From assembly GCA_016710365.1 (NCBI GenBank), contig JADJVW010000068.1, forward strand, positions 1 to 53,537: a stretch of 53,537 bases of DNA, in the 5' to 3' direction. The number at the start of each line of letters is the position of its first letter. Position 1 is the first letter of the stretch. Under the pieces are notes generated by a model. The model saw nothing but the letters and a program-made list of their open reading frames with translations. It searched no databases and was not told the origin of the DNA. Position numbers and translations under genes: made by a program. Origin of the DNA: Candidatus Caldilinea saccharophila (GTDB taxonomy: Bacteria > Chloroflexota > Anaerolineae > Caldilineales > Caldilineaceae). Below, piece by piece: positions 7,653 through 15,446 of this stretch.

Positions 7653-8795
7653 ATGAACCGTATCGAACCCCTGCGCCCCTGCCCCCACTGCGGCAGCGAG
7701 ATGCGCGCCGGTAGTCTCAAGCGGCACGCCCCCATCTGCGTCAAGAACCCCGCCGCCTATGCGCGCTACTGCGAGGTGTTGGCGTCTGCACCCGGCAGTA
7801 AGACGGGCATCACCTGCGGGCGCTACGTCGAACTGAGCACGGCAGACAAGACGCTGCCAACCGTGATTACGTTGCGCAGGCTTGCCGGCGCGGTGACGTG
7901 GGATGCGGTGCTTACCGTGTTCGGGTTGGAGCCGCCCCCGCAGGAACAGAAGCATAGCCAGTGCCCCCATTGCGGCAAGTTCGTTGGCGGGGCAAACATG
8001 GCGGCACATGCGCAGGAGTGCCAGCAGCGCAGCGCGGAGCCGAAACCCAAGTTACAACCTGCACCGCAGAAGATTTACACGTTCAAACCCAAAGCAGAAC
8101 GCAAGCCGCGCCCCAAGCCGACGCCGCAGATTTGCCCCGCGTGTGGGGTGCAACGGCTCGACATGAGCAAGCACGTCTGCCCCGAATCGCCCGCCATCGT
8201 TGCATGGTTGGCGCAAGTGCTGCCGGACCCAGAGCAACGGGGGTGCATTATCACATGCGCCGCGTACAAGGCGTTGCCTGAGAGGCGCGTTAGCATGGCG
8301 GTATTGAGTGCCACCTATGACAGTTGGCGCGACTTGGCAGCGCGCTACGGGTTGAAAACGCGCACTGCTACCCCCATTGCCAACAGCAAACTAGACGCTG
8401 CCAGCGTCGCGGAATTGCACCGCTTGGCGCAAGAGCTGCACGCAGGCGAATTTGGTCCGTCGTTGAGCGAATATCAAATGTACGCCACCAACGTCACGTA
8501 CAAGGCAGCTGGCTTGGCGGGGATGTACGGGCAGCGTTGGGCGTCGGTGCTAGAGGCGGCAGGGCTGCGCAACGGCACACGCAGCGAGTACACGCGGGCC
8601 GCACACGTTCGGCGCAAGGCGCACGAAGCGGCACGGGCTGCGCAGCGCACGCCGGTAGCGTCGAAGTACGAACGGGGCGACGAGGGGATCCCCGGGGGCG
8701 GTGCAGGATTGCCGATCTCGTCGGTACAAAAGCCGGTGCCGATAGTGCGCCCCGATGAGGTGTACAAGGGCTATGTCAGGACGATGATTCGATAA
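7653..8795 (+). CDS. Multi-zinc-finger DNA-binding protein
   Basis: 380 residues from the ATG at 7653. Three CxxC...H...C elements are evenly spread in the first half: CPHCGSEMRAGSLKRHAPIC (C10, C13, H25, C29), a near copy CPHCGKFVGGANMAAHAQEC, and CPACGVQRLDMSKHVC. The second half has repeated helical units with WRDLAARYGL and RWASVLEAAGL, which resemble the small DNA-binding repeats associated with homing endonucleases, but no HNH or GIY-YIG nuclease core is visible. It is probably a sequence-specific DNA- or RNA-binding regulator. It is the last gene of its transcript, followed by a perfect terminator. Confidence 0.65.
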   Translation: MNRIEPLRPCPHCGSEMRAGSLKRHAPICVKNPAAYARYCEVLASAPGSKTGITCGRYVELSTADKTLPTVITLRRLAGAVTWDAVLTVFGLEPPPQEQKHSQCPHCGKFVGGANMAAHAQECQQRSAEPKPKLQPAPQKIYTFKPKAERKPRPKPTPQICPACGVQRLDMSKHVCPESPAIVAWLAQVLPDPEQRGCIITCAAYKALPERRVSMAVLSATYDSWRDLAARYGLKTRTATPIANSKLDAASVAELHRLAQELHAGEFGPSLSEYQMYATNVTYKAAGLAGMYGQRWASVLEAAGLRNGTRSEYTRAAHVRRKAHEAARAAQRTPVASKYERGDEGIPGGGAGLPISSVQKPVPIVRPDEVYKGYVRTMIR

Positions 8796-8805
8796 GGATG
8801 GATTG

Positions 8806-8840
8806 AACCGGCGCACTAGATTCTAGTGCGCCGGTTTTTT
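8806..8840 (+). terminator. Strong Rho-independent terminator
   Basis: AACCGGCGCACTAGA (8806-8820) and its exact complement at 8822-8836 form a 15-bp stem that runs into a six-T tract. Confidence 0.95.
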
Positions 8841-8849
8841 ATTACCCTC

Positions 8850-8878
8850 TTGACGTTGCCGCTAACCTGTGAGATAAT
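8850..8878 (+). promoter_or_regulatory. Sigma70-type promoter
   Basis: TTGACG (8850-8855) and GATAAT (8873-8878) are separated by exactly 17 bp, immediately after the terminator. It starts a new + strand transcript for the gene at 8925 (RBS GGAGG). Confidence 0.75.
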
Positions 8879-8924
8879 TTTTTTTGACGGTAAGAAAAAT
8901 TATGCGTAAACAGCAGGAGGCACC

Positions 8925-9293
8925 GTGCCAGAAGCGAAAGAACCCAAAGCCAGACCGTATACCGTGTATTTGACCGACGCGCAGAAGGAGCGCGCTGAGC
9001 ATATCCAAAAGCGGCGCGGGACGGACAATTTTACACGCACGATGGGTTGGTTGGTGGATGACGAATGGCGCCGCATCGTAGACCATAACACCAAAGACGA
9101 CAGGCTGACCCGCATCGAAGCGGCGCTCGAGACGATGCAAGCGCAATTGGGCGATATGCGGCGCGTGCTGGAACTACTGCAGACCGAACGCTGGACGCAG
9201 ATTGCGGCGCCGGACGGCAAAGTCAGCGTCACAATCAGCCTCGATCCGAACGATATGGAACGGCTATTGCAGGCAGTGCAGCACAGAGGATAG
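8925..9293 (+). CDS. Putative regulator with C-terminal coiled coil
   Basis: 122 residues from a GTG at 8925 with GGAGG upstream. The first part (ARPYTVYLTDAQKERAEHI) has the strand-helix pattern of ribbon-helix-helix or similar small DNA-binding proteins. Residues about 60-90 form a coiled coil (RLTRIEAALETMQAQLGDM). It has its own promoter and is followed by a structured RNA region, which suggests an independently regulated gene. The function is inferred only. Confidence 0.55.
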   Translation: MPEAKEPKARPYTVYLTDAQKERAEHIQKRRGTDNFTRTMGWLVDDEWRRIVDHNTKDDRLTRIEAALETMQAQLGDMRRVLELLQTERWTQIAAPDGKVSVTISLDPNDMERLLQAVQHRG

Positions 9294-9454
9294 TAGGCGG
9301 CGTGCCCCTGGCTGTAACGGGCCAGAGACACGCCTGAGCAATCACGGCAGAGATCGTGCCGCAATAGCCTGCGTTGATCATAGCACAGGCAACGGTGCAC
9401 GCCCTGTCAAGCAGACGGGGCGTTTTGTTATAGCAACGGGAGGAGACGCAACGA
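9294..9454 (+). ncRNA. Structured intergenic/leader RNA region
   Basis: Between two genes, 161 nt hold at least three potential hairpins: GGCGTG/CACGCC (9299-9304 with 9329-9334) enclosing CTGGC/GCCAG, CACG/CGTG around 9343-9358, and the terminator-like stem at 9399-9423. The last stem ends 31 nt before the next start codon. The arrangement could be a plain terminator with debris or an attenuator or riboregulator for the gene at 9455. No known riboswitch class is recognised. Confidence 0.35.
9399..9429 (+). terminator. Terminator or attenuator hairpin
   Basis: ACGCCCTGTC (9399-9408) pairs with GACGGGGCGT (9414-9423) over 10 bp (one G-T), loop AAGCA, followed by TTTTGTTAT. Confidence 0.75.
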
Positions 9455-10054
9455 ATGACACAGCCTGTAACCTCAGTGACACTCGTCACTCGCGACGCGA
9501 CGCTAGACGACCTGTCTACGCAGGACTATCGCGATATCTACGACGAGCTGCGCGAGAAGGATGACTGTAACGGCAGTTACGCCGTCAGCCTCGACAAGTT
9601 CGTAACCCTGGTTTTAAGCCAGTATTCAAAAGCGCAGTGGAGCAAGTACCACAACGGCGAAACGACGTTGACCCGCGCCATGCGCAACGAACTACGGCGC
9701 TGCGTCGGGTTGAAGCCCCTGCCGCCCACCGTCGCGGAAGCCACAGCAACGGCAAGCCCCGACGCCGCAGTATGGCAGGTAGGCGACGGCCCCGCTGACA
9801 GCGTAATCCTGGTTACAGGCACCGAACCCATCATGCTGCACGTCAACGGCGCAGTGAGCGTCGCAGACTACACGGCGGGAATGCCCCGTAACACCGGTTA
9901 CAACGGGCAAGGCGCAACGAAACGACACGAAGCGTATCGTACACGCCCAACGGCCACAAAAGCACAGGACGCCCGCCGTAGCGCCTTGGGCGTCAAATGG
10001 GCGGAAGTCATAGAGCGCGGGCTAAAGGCACTGGAGCAGGAGCGAGCGGAATGA
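9455..10054 (+). CDS. Hypothetical protein
   Basis: 199 residues with a clear RBS (GGAGGAG) before the ATG. The N-terminus is Val/Thr-rich (TQPVTSVTLVTRDATLDDL). The middle (YSKAQWSKYHNGETTLTRAMRNELRR) looks like a helix-turn-helix-type region, and the C-terminus (SALGVKWAEVIERGLKALEQ) is helical. It may be a DNA-binding regulator; no family was recognised. The stop overlaps the next ATG (ATGA). Confidence 0.6.
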   Translation: MTQPVTSVTLVTRDATLDDLSTQDYRDIYDELREKDDCNGSYAVSLDKFVTLVLSQYSKAQWSKYHNGETTLTRAMRNELRRCVGLKPLPPTVAEATATASPDAAVWQVGDGPADSVILVTGTEPIMLHVNGAVSVADYTAGMPRNTGYNGQGATKRHEAYRTRPTATKAQDARRSALGVKWAEVIERGLKALEQERAE

Positions 10055-10254
10055 CCGCAGCCCCCATGTCAGAAATCAAACTGCGCTGCAACGGCAAGCA
10101 CCGCACCTACGCCACTCGCGATGCTGCGGAATCCGATGGCGCGCTCACGTGGGCAGTGCGCATCGTGGCCGGCGAGGATGGGCGTTACCACGCCTTTGAG
10201 CGCATGGACGACTACCGGGAATTTAAGAAGCTGAGCCCAACCAACTACAGGTAG
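10051..10254 (+). CDS. Small hypothetical protein
   Basis: 67 residues. I chose the ATG at 10051 because it overlaps the preceding stop as ATGA. The compact alpha/beta-like sequence (IKLRCNGKHRTYATRDAAE...) lacks known motifs. Confidence 0.55.
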   Translation: MTAAPMSEIKLRCNGKHRTYATRDAAESDGALTWAVRIVAGEDGRYHAFERMDDYREFKKLSPTNYR

Positions 10255-10258
10255 CACA

Positions 10259-11086
10259 ATGCCGTCGTCACTCTCGCAGGATGAAATCAAAAGCATCCTC
10301 CAGCACGAAGAACGCCAGGCCGCGCGCCCGCAGCCGGTCACGCTGGGCAGCGTCGGCGCGCAGGTGGCGCAGGCCCTGGTCGCCGGCTTCGGCGCGGCGC
10401 TCCTGCTCGGCGGCGCGGCGATGGCGCTGGGGGCACCGGCGGGCATCGTCACCCAAGTGGCGTTGACCGCGGGTGTGCTGGCGACTGGCATCGGCATGGC
10501 GCTGCGTGTCATCCCCGACAACAAGTTGGCGACGGTCGACCGCATACGGCGTGTGCAGCGCACGGTGCTCGAAGCGGAATTTCGCAAGCGCGAGGCGTAC
10601 AAGGCGATCGAGCAACTGGAGGCGCAGTTCACCGCAGAGACGCAGAAGTGGCAGCACGCCCTCACCGAACTGCGCAACGAAAACAAGGTGCTGCGTGCGG
10701 AGAACAACCGTTACAAGGAGGCGCAGCGATCGCCAAACTTCACGACGAAGAGCAACGTCGCCGCTGAAGTCGTGAACGATGCGACCAAGATCCTCGAACA
10801 CTGGTTCAGCACTTTGGGCGAAGCGGATGCCAGCGGCTACCGGCGCGGCGAGTGGTGGAGCCGGCCCAAGGCGATGGCGGCGGGTTGGACCAAGACACGC
10901 CACGAGGCCGCGACAGAGCTGCTGGAGGATGCGGACATCACCGGCACAAACGGGCGCCTATCGTTCGTCGTGCCCAATTTGCGCACGCTGGATGCTGCCC
11001 TGTTCAGCCTCAACAAATATTGCAGCGAGGCCGCGGCAGAGCCCGACATGCCCCGGCAGCAAAATAGTTATGTAGAACCAGATTAG
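10259..11086 (+). CDS. Membrane-anchored coiled-coil protein
   Basis: 275 residues. Two adjacent hydrophobic helices (about residues 35-85: VAGFGAALLLGGAAMALG and TQVALTAGVLATGIGMALRV) form a membrane hairpin. A long coiled coil (about 95-160, EFRKREAYKAIEQLEAQF) and a C-terminal soluble part follow, with a region EWWSRPKAMAAGWTKTRHEA that may be a small winged-helix or helical domain. It could tether a complex to the membrane, for example replication or host-takeover machinery. The function is unknown. Confidence 0.6.
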   Translation: MPSSLSQDEIKSILQHEERQAARPQPVTLGSVGAQVAQALVAGFGAALLLGGAAMALGAPAGIVTQVALTAGVLATGIGMALRVIPDNKLATVDRIRRVQRTVLEAEFRKREAYKAIEQLEAQFTAETQKWQHALTELRNENKVLRAENNRYKEAQRSPNFTTKSNVAAEVVNDATKILEHWFSTLGEADASGYRRGEWWSRPKAMAAGWTKTRHEAATELLEDADITGTNGRLSFVVPNLRTLDAALFSLNKYCSEAAAEPDMPRQQNSYVEPD

Positions 11087-11096
11087 AGGCCAAAAC

Positions 11097-11145
11097 ACTT
11101 GTCCCTTGGAGGACAAGAGGACAAGTCCAGAGGTAGAGGACAAGG
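11097..11145. repeat. GGACAAG repeats and inverted repeat
   Basis: ACTTGTCC (11097-11104) is the reverse complement of GGACAAGT (11119-11126). Further GGACAAG copies lie at 11111-11117 and 11138-11144. They sit in the only gap of this operon, upstream of the gene at 11194, and may be an operator. Confidence 0.5.
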
Positions 11146-11193
11146 AAACGACATTTCGGGGCAGGGCAGTAGAGGGTAAAGGAGGCGGCACAC

Positions 11194-11622
11194 ATGGACG
11201 CAACATTCATTGCAATCATACTCCAGATAGGCGGATGGGGCCTGTTCTTTCGTGGCGTGCACCAAATGCGTCGGGAGACATGGCGACGCGGCCCCATGCT
11301 GCTCTTTTGGATCAGCGGCGCCCTGCTGGGCTGTTCCACGTTCTGCTTTGCCGCCGCGCCGCTGCTCAACTGGGGACAGATTGCGTGGCTGATGCTGACC
11401 GGCGGGCTGTGTGCGGTGTTGGTGTCGGCCCTGTGGGGCGCATTCAGCGGTGCGCCGCGCATCGGCCCGCTGAAGGCATCTGAAACACAGCGCGCCGACA
11501 TGGGCGGCATCAAGATCCGCACCACGCCGCGCACGGGGCCCGTGCAGCCCATCCCCACCGGGCGCGGCACCTGGGCGAGCGCCACCGTGCGCAACATCGA
11601 AGCAATGGAGGTCAATATATGA
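11194..11622 (+). CDS. Membrane protein with three transmembrane segments
   Basis: 142 residues starting after GGAGG. Hydrophobic segments: FIAIILQIGGWGLFF, MLLFWISGALLGCSTFCFAA and AWLMLTGGLCAVLVSALWG. A polar tail follows. The stop overlaps the next ATG by 4 nt (ATGA). No family is recognised. Confidence 0.6.
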   Translation: MDATFIAIILQIGGWGLFFRGVHQMRRETWRRGPMLLFWISGALLGCSTFCFAAAPLLNWGQIAWLMLTGGLCAVLVSALWGAFSGAPRIGPLKASETQRADMGGIKIRTTPRTGPVQPIPTGRGTWASATVRNIEAMEVNI

Positions 11623-12205
11623 TTCATACCGAAACCGTGCACCCCTCGCAGCTGCGGCGGGCAATGGCAAGCTATGCCACCCAGGGCTACCCGCCTCGCT
11701 ACGGCCCGCACCCCGACCAAGACGGCATGATGGTGGTTGTTATCGTCGTGCCGGATGACGGCGCCGTACCAGACTGGCAGGTTGCCCCGCCGCCCCGCCC
11801 CCCGAGTTGGCGGATCGACCCCAGCACGCCGTGGCTGCAGCTGGGTTCCGGCCTTAACTGGCCCGGCATCGCCCGTGGGCTGGCGTTGTGCCAGTCATCG
11901 CCATCGCACCTGGCCCACATCGCCTAGGCCAATCGCCGAGGAAACGGGCTGGCAGTAGCCATGGGTCACCCAGGCGGCGCCGGCAGCTGTCGGCTTTCGG
12001 TGGGCATCGGAAGAGCCCCACCAACGGCGAACCGGTAGTGGAGCCCGCCACTTGTCGAGCTGCCAGGGGTGGGATGCCGGGTAAGGGGCGGGGGAGACGC
12101 TGGGCAAATCAAGGGCGCCTCCTGTCGGCAGGCGTTGCGGCGGCAGTTTTGGCCTTTGCCTGCGTTCGTAGTCGGCACAAGGTGCGGATGGATTTCCGCA
12201 AATGA
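11619..12205 (+). CDS. Hypothetical protein, probably frameshifted near 11890
   Basis: The ATG at 11619 overlaps the previous stop. The first frame reads VHPSQLRRAMASYATQGYP and VVVIVVPDD, then a Pro-rich stretch to a stop at 11927. A one-base shift near 11890 continues as VIAIAPGPHRLGQSPRKR and stays open to a stop at 12205 that overlaps the next ATG, ending with a hydrophobic helix LLSAGVAAAVLAFACV and a basic tail. The repaired product would be about 195 residues with one C-terminal membrane segment. The joined reading is inference. Confidence 0.45.
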
Positions 12206-12783
12206 AACAGATTACAGAGTGGTTGATGGCGCTGAGCTTTACGGTGACAATGCTCTATCTGCTTGAGGCCACGATCACGGATCCTACCTATCAGAACGGC
12301 CTGACCGCCCGCTACCAGGCGCGTGAGCAGACGCGACAGGTGCAGGCGCAAGAATGGGGCGACACGCTGCGCACGTGGGGCATGTGGGGCGGCGGCGGGC
12401 TGGCGGCGGTAGGCGGCCTGGTGGTGGTCGCCTGGGCAGTAGTGCAGTGGCAGGAACAGCGCACGCGTCGCCACGAAGCGACGGAGGACCACACGACGCA
12501 GCGGCTGCGCATCACGACGCAGAAGGAGATAGCGGTGGCGTATATCGCACTGTACAGGGACAGGGAACCGGATGCGAGGTTCATGCGGCTTGCCGATGGC
12601 ACGGCAGGCGTGTATCTGCCGAACGAGAATGAGCTGGTGACAATCGACGCCTGCCGTGCCGAACTGGCGACGGCGCAGACAACCGCATTGACCCGCCGCA
12701 CCCCGCCTACGATCAACGTGCCGGGGGCACCGCAGGAACGCCGGTTCCTGGTGTTGGGCGATTTGGAACAGGAGGACATCTGA
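12202..12783 (+). CDS. Membrane protein with cytoplasmic tail
   Basis: 193 residues. The ATG overlaps the previous stop. Transmembrane segments lie at about 10-25 (SFTVTMLYLLEATI) and 60-85 (GGGGLAAVGGLVVVAWAVV). They are followed by charged helices and a soluble domain with KEIAVAYIALYRDREPDARF. Three consecutive membrane proteins occupy this stretch, which may represent a host-envelope or membrane-associated early function. Confidence 0.55.
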   Translation: MKQITEWLMALSFTVTMLYLLEATITDPTYQNGLTARYQAREQTRQVQAQEWGDTLRTWGMWGGGGLAAVGGLVVVAWAVVQWQEQRTRRHEATEDHTTQRLRITTQKEIAVAYIALYRDREPDARFMRLADGTAGVYLPNENELVTIDACRAELATAQTTALTRRTPPTINVPGAPQERRFLVLGDLEQEDI

Positions 12784-13261
12784 GCGACAAAGGTTATCAG
12801 GGAGATATAGAGATGGGAACTGTGGAGTAATGCCCCATCGTGGGCCAAAGTGGTTCGCTGTTGACGCTTAATCACGCCACCTGGTTCGAGCGCAAACCGC
12901 AGCGCAGCGGCGATTCTTGGTGCATGGGTGGGCGGGAGGCGAGGCTGGCCAATTCGATGTAGGGCAGAGCTGGCGCGACGCGATCGAGCAGCGGCCCGCA
13001 GATAACTGTCACGGCCCCATTGACAAGAACTGGGGCAAAGAGTGGCCGACAATTACCATCACCGAATCCCATTGTTGCAGGTAAGAGCGCATGATGATGC
13101 GTCAACCTAGATGATGTGACGGCGTCGAAAAATGAGGCATTGACCGCTAGTTGCTGCGATTCGTCACCACGTGTCACGCTCGCCACCGCCACTGCCGCCA
13201 GAGGCGGCAGAGGCATGGCTCCTGGCTGCGGTTGACCGCAGCAAGGCCGTCAAACTGCGCG
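12784..13261 (+). pseudogene. Gene-poor stretch with broken + strand coding traces
   Basis: No single frame is convincing across these 478 bases, yet several short frames carry protein-like sequence in + orientation: NHATWFERKPQRSG, then CHGPIDKNWGKEWPTIT (about 13003-13060), then PPLPPEAAEAWLLAAVDR (about 13185-13240). It most likely holds one or two small genes shredded by indels. I see no promoter, RNA gene or repeat here. Confidence 0.3.
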
Positions 13262-13523
13262 ATGACCGACACGTTATTGGACCTCAACCCATGATGCCCG
13301 GCGCCATAACTGGGGACCTGGGCGTGCGGAGGTCCAGGAAGTCATCGACGACGAACGGCGATGGTGCCAGCGTGCGGTGCTGAGGAATCGGACGCTCGCA
13401 CCAGATGACGGCGACATCGACCAGAGGCGTGAGCCGATGCCGGACGCATTGAGATTGAGACGGCGTGGTAAGCGCCCGCGTGTAAGTCTACCTATCGTCG
13501 GAACTGTCACACGCCCGCGATAA
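13262..13523 (+). CDS. Last rightward gene, hypothetical (one apparent indel)
   Basis: The ATG at 13262 reads MTDTLLDLNP and, after one shift near 13293, continues HNWGPGRAEVQEVIDDERRW and NRTLAPDDGDIDQRREPMPD, ending RVSLPIVGTVTRPR at 13523. The repaired product has about 87 residues, is polar and basic, and matches no known family. It is the terminal gene of the + strand unit, 30 bp before the terminator. Confidence 0.4.
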
Positions 13524-13552
13524 TCGCCCACATACCCAACGATAACGCACCC

Positions 13553-13589
13553 ACGCCCCGCCACTATCCCCCGGCGGGGCGTTTCTTTT
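13553..13589 (+). terminator. Terminator at the convergence of the two arms
   Basis: ACGCCCCGCC (13553-13562) pairs perfectly with GGCGGGGCGT (13573-13582), followed by TTTCTTTT. The last codons of the convergent - strand gene lie inside the hairpin. Confidence 0.9.
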
Positions 13590-13920
13590 CCACCCGCACC
13601 GCCGCCTTCACCGCCAGCAGCAGCCACGTCACCCACAGCACACCGCCCGCCGCATCCAGCATCCGAATCGGCCACGCCACCGCCGCGCGTGCTACATGCC
13701 CGCCGGGTGCCGCCGTCGCCGCAATCAGAAAGAATGACGTGCCCAAACAGAGCATCCCCGCGCCCAACAGCAAAATGCGCCGCGGGTAGACGCCGCGCAG
13801 CACCGTAAGTACCGTCATGGCAGTGGTGCCCAGCGCGGCCACTGAGCAAATGTAATATGGCAGCGCCAACCATAAAGTTTCCATGTTTCCCCGATGTCCC
13901 GCGTGGGCGGGTTGAATCAC
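13564..13920 (-). CDS. Three-helix membrane protein, holin-like or accessory
   Basis: 118 residues from a GTG at 13920 that overlaps the preceding stop; an ATG at about 13884 (METLWLALPYYI) is an equally good start. Three hydrophobic segments: ALPYYICSVAALGTTAMTVL, ILLLGAGMLCLGTSFFLIA and GVLWVTWLLLAVKAAV, with a positively charged C-terminus. It is the final gene of the long leftward unit, directly after the CHAT-like membrane protein. Size and topology would suit a holin or a partner of that protein. No family is certain. Confidence 0.6.
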   Translation of the reverse strand: MIQPAHAGHRGNMETLWLALPYYICSVAALGTTAMTVLTVLRGVYPRRILLLGAGMLCLGTSFFLIAATAAPGGHVARAAVAWPIRMLDAAGGVLWVTWLLLAVKAAVRVEKKRPAGG

Positions 13921-14783
13921 CCGAAACGCCCGTTGAGCATCAACACCAAAATCAGCAGCGCGCCCAGCACCGCCATGATCACGGCGCTGGAGATATACAC
14001 CGCCCGTTCGGTGACGACGATGGGCTTGGGCCGCTCCAGCACGTCAAGCCGGCGTTCGGTGCGTTCGCGCCACTCCCGCTGCTCATCGCGCCACTGCCGC
14101 TGCTCCGTCGCCATCACATCAAACGATGCCTGCAGCGCCGCCACCCGTGGCAGCAGTCCCGGCGCACCGGTCCTGCCGTCACCCTGCACTGCCTGCATCA
14201 GGAGGCGCAGATCCTCCCGAATCCCTACGCTGTCATCCATCGCCATCCGCCCGCCCCTAATACCACCCACAGCGGACGCAGCGGCCGGCGGGATAAAACG
14301 ATATGCCAGGCTCCCCGCCCCCGATGCCCACTGCACGGAGGACCGCAATTCCTCCGTGACAGCATAGGCCCTGGCCAGGTGTACGCCCACCTGCCATGCC
14401 AGCGCATCATCTACGCCTGCGGGGTTGATAGTGCACGCCACGCCGACGTTATCCGCTGCCCGTTGGATGGCGTCTACGTGCTCGATACTGTAGCAACTGT
14501 TCAGCACGCAATCACACGCGTTGACATTGCGCAGCCATGTGCCCAGTTGCGCCGGCGGCCACACGCCGTCGCTGAGTACAAATCCTTCCCCCGTGCTGTG
14601 CAGTCCGAACCAGGCCAGATCCACGTCGCCCTCGCCCGCCGCCGCCAGCAGGCCCGCCCGTGACGCGTCCGCGCCAATGCACAGGCGCACCGTCCAGCCG
14701 GCGCCGCTCAGGGTGTTGGCCACACTCTGCACCTCGCCGGGTAGGCTGTCCAGGTCGCCAGTGGCGACGATGACGGCGCGCAC
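13917..14783 (-). CDS. Caspase/CHAT-like domain protein with coiled coil and C-terminal membrane anchor
   Basis: 288 residues. Residues 1-165 follow the caspase-like (CHAT/peptidase C14-type) pattern: strand AVIVATGD, LAWFGLHSTGEGFVLSDG with candidate catalytic His62, then CVLNSCYS with candidate Cys97, then a long helix and VHLARAYAVTEELRSSVQWA. Residues about 205-252 form a charged coiled coil (RQWRDEQREWRERTERRL), and 262-284 form a single transmembrane helix with only four residues after it. A cytoplasmic protease tethered to the membrane by its tail is the simplest topology. It overlaps the small membrane protein downstream and follows tail genes. The His/Cys assignment is by eye; it could be an inactive fold. 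Confidence 0.6.
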   Translation of the reverse strand: MRAVIVATGDLDSLPGEVQSVANTLSGAGWTVRLCIGADASRAGLLAAAGEGDVDLAWFGLHSTGEGFVLSDGVWPPAQLGTWLRNVNACDCVLNSCYSIEHVDAIQRAADNVGVACTINPAGVDDALAWQVGVHLARAYAVTEELRSSVQWASGAGSLAYRFIPPAAASAVGGIRGGRMAMDDSVGIREDLRLLMQAVQGDGRTGAPGLLPRVAALQASFDVMATEQRQWRDEQREWRERTERRLDVLERPKPIVVTERAVYISSAVIMAVLGALLILVLMLNGRFG

Positions 14784-14785
14784 GA

Positions 14786-15055
14786 CTAGCGCTCCTGCAC
14801 CGTAATTGTCGCCGTCCGGTCATCCTCGCGCCCCGCGGCGGTAACGATGTGACAGGTGACGGCGTAGGACGCGCCGTCGGTCCCGCCACTTAACCAAGCC
14901 GTTACCGTCGTCGTTGTCGCCTCGGTTGAATCCACCGTCAGCCCCGCCGCCGCCGTGACGGTGTGCGTTGCGATGGTGTCAGTCCCTAGCCACGCGGACC
15001 AATCAAATTCGTAGTCCAACACGGCGTCAGGGTCTTTGGTAAAATTGCGCGGCAT
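14786..15055 (-). CDS. Phage fiber-tail adaptor-like protein
   Basis: 89 residues. The sequence RNFTKDPDAVLDYEFDWSAWL, followed by DTIATHTVTAAAGLTV, LSGGTDG and a closing beta strand, is the pattern of the small structural proteins annotated as fiber-tail adaptors in siphoviruses (KDPxAxLDYxxDWxxWL). It is probably part of the tail tip or host-contact apparatus. Two bases separate it from the CHAT-like gene. Confidence 0.65.
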   Translation of the reverse strand: MPRNFTKDPDAVLDYEFDWSAWLGTDTIATHTVTAAAGLTVDSTEATTTTVTAWLSGGTDGASYAVTCHIVTAAGREDDRTATITVQER

Positions 15056-15067
15056 GGTTGCCTCCGT

Positions 15068-15442
15068 TTAGGCCGGTGACGGGATGCCGATTTTGAACGA
15101 CGTGAGCGTAAACGTGTTACCACTGGTGACACTCTGCGTCGCGCTCAGTGGTCCCGCTGCCAGCAGGCGCGTGTTGGACGAATCGACAAGCGAGAAGAAC
15201 CCTGCCGTGCCGGTCCCCGATACCGTGCCGTCCGTGATGGCGCTAACTGTCACCTCGCGCCCGCCGCCCGCCTTCGCTGCCGGTGCGCTCACGGTCGGGG
15301 TCGCCTTGACGCCCAACGCATAGGTCGTAATCGCCTCGGTGTAGGTCGTCGCCTGCGTGCTGTTGATGTAGAGGTGGGACGCCTCCGTATCGAGTACAGT
15401 CAAGCCGTTGTCGTATACCCGGTCATTCAAATACGCTGCCAT
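15068..15442 (-). CDS. Tail-associated structural protein
   Basis: 124 residues from the ATG at 15442 (MAAYLNDRVYDNGLTVL). I preferred this start because the longer frame adds a poorly conserved stretch overlapping the previous gene. The sequence is Thr/Ser-rich and beta-rich with a Gly/Ala hinge (APAAKAGGGREVTVSA). This is typical of phage structural proteins next to adaptors and fibers. Confidence 0.6.
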   Translation of the reverse strand: MAAYLNDRVYDNGLTVLDTEASHLYINSTQATTYTEAITTYALGVKATPTVSAPAAKAGGGREVTVSAITDGTVSGTGTAGFFSLVDSSNTRLLAAGPLSATQSVTSGNTFTLTSFKIGIPSPA

Positions 15443-15446
15443 TGCT

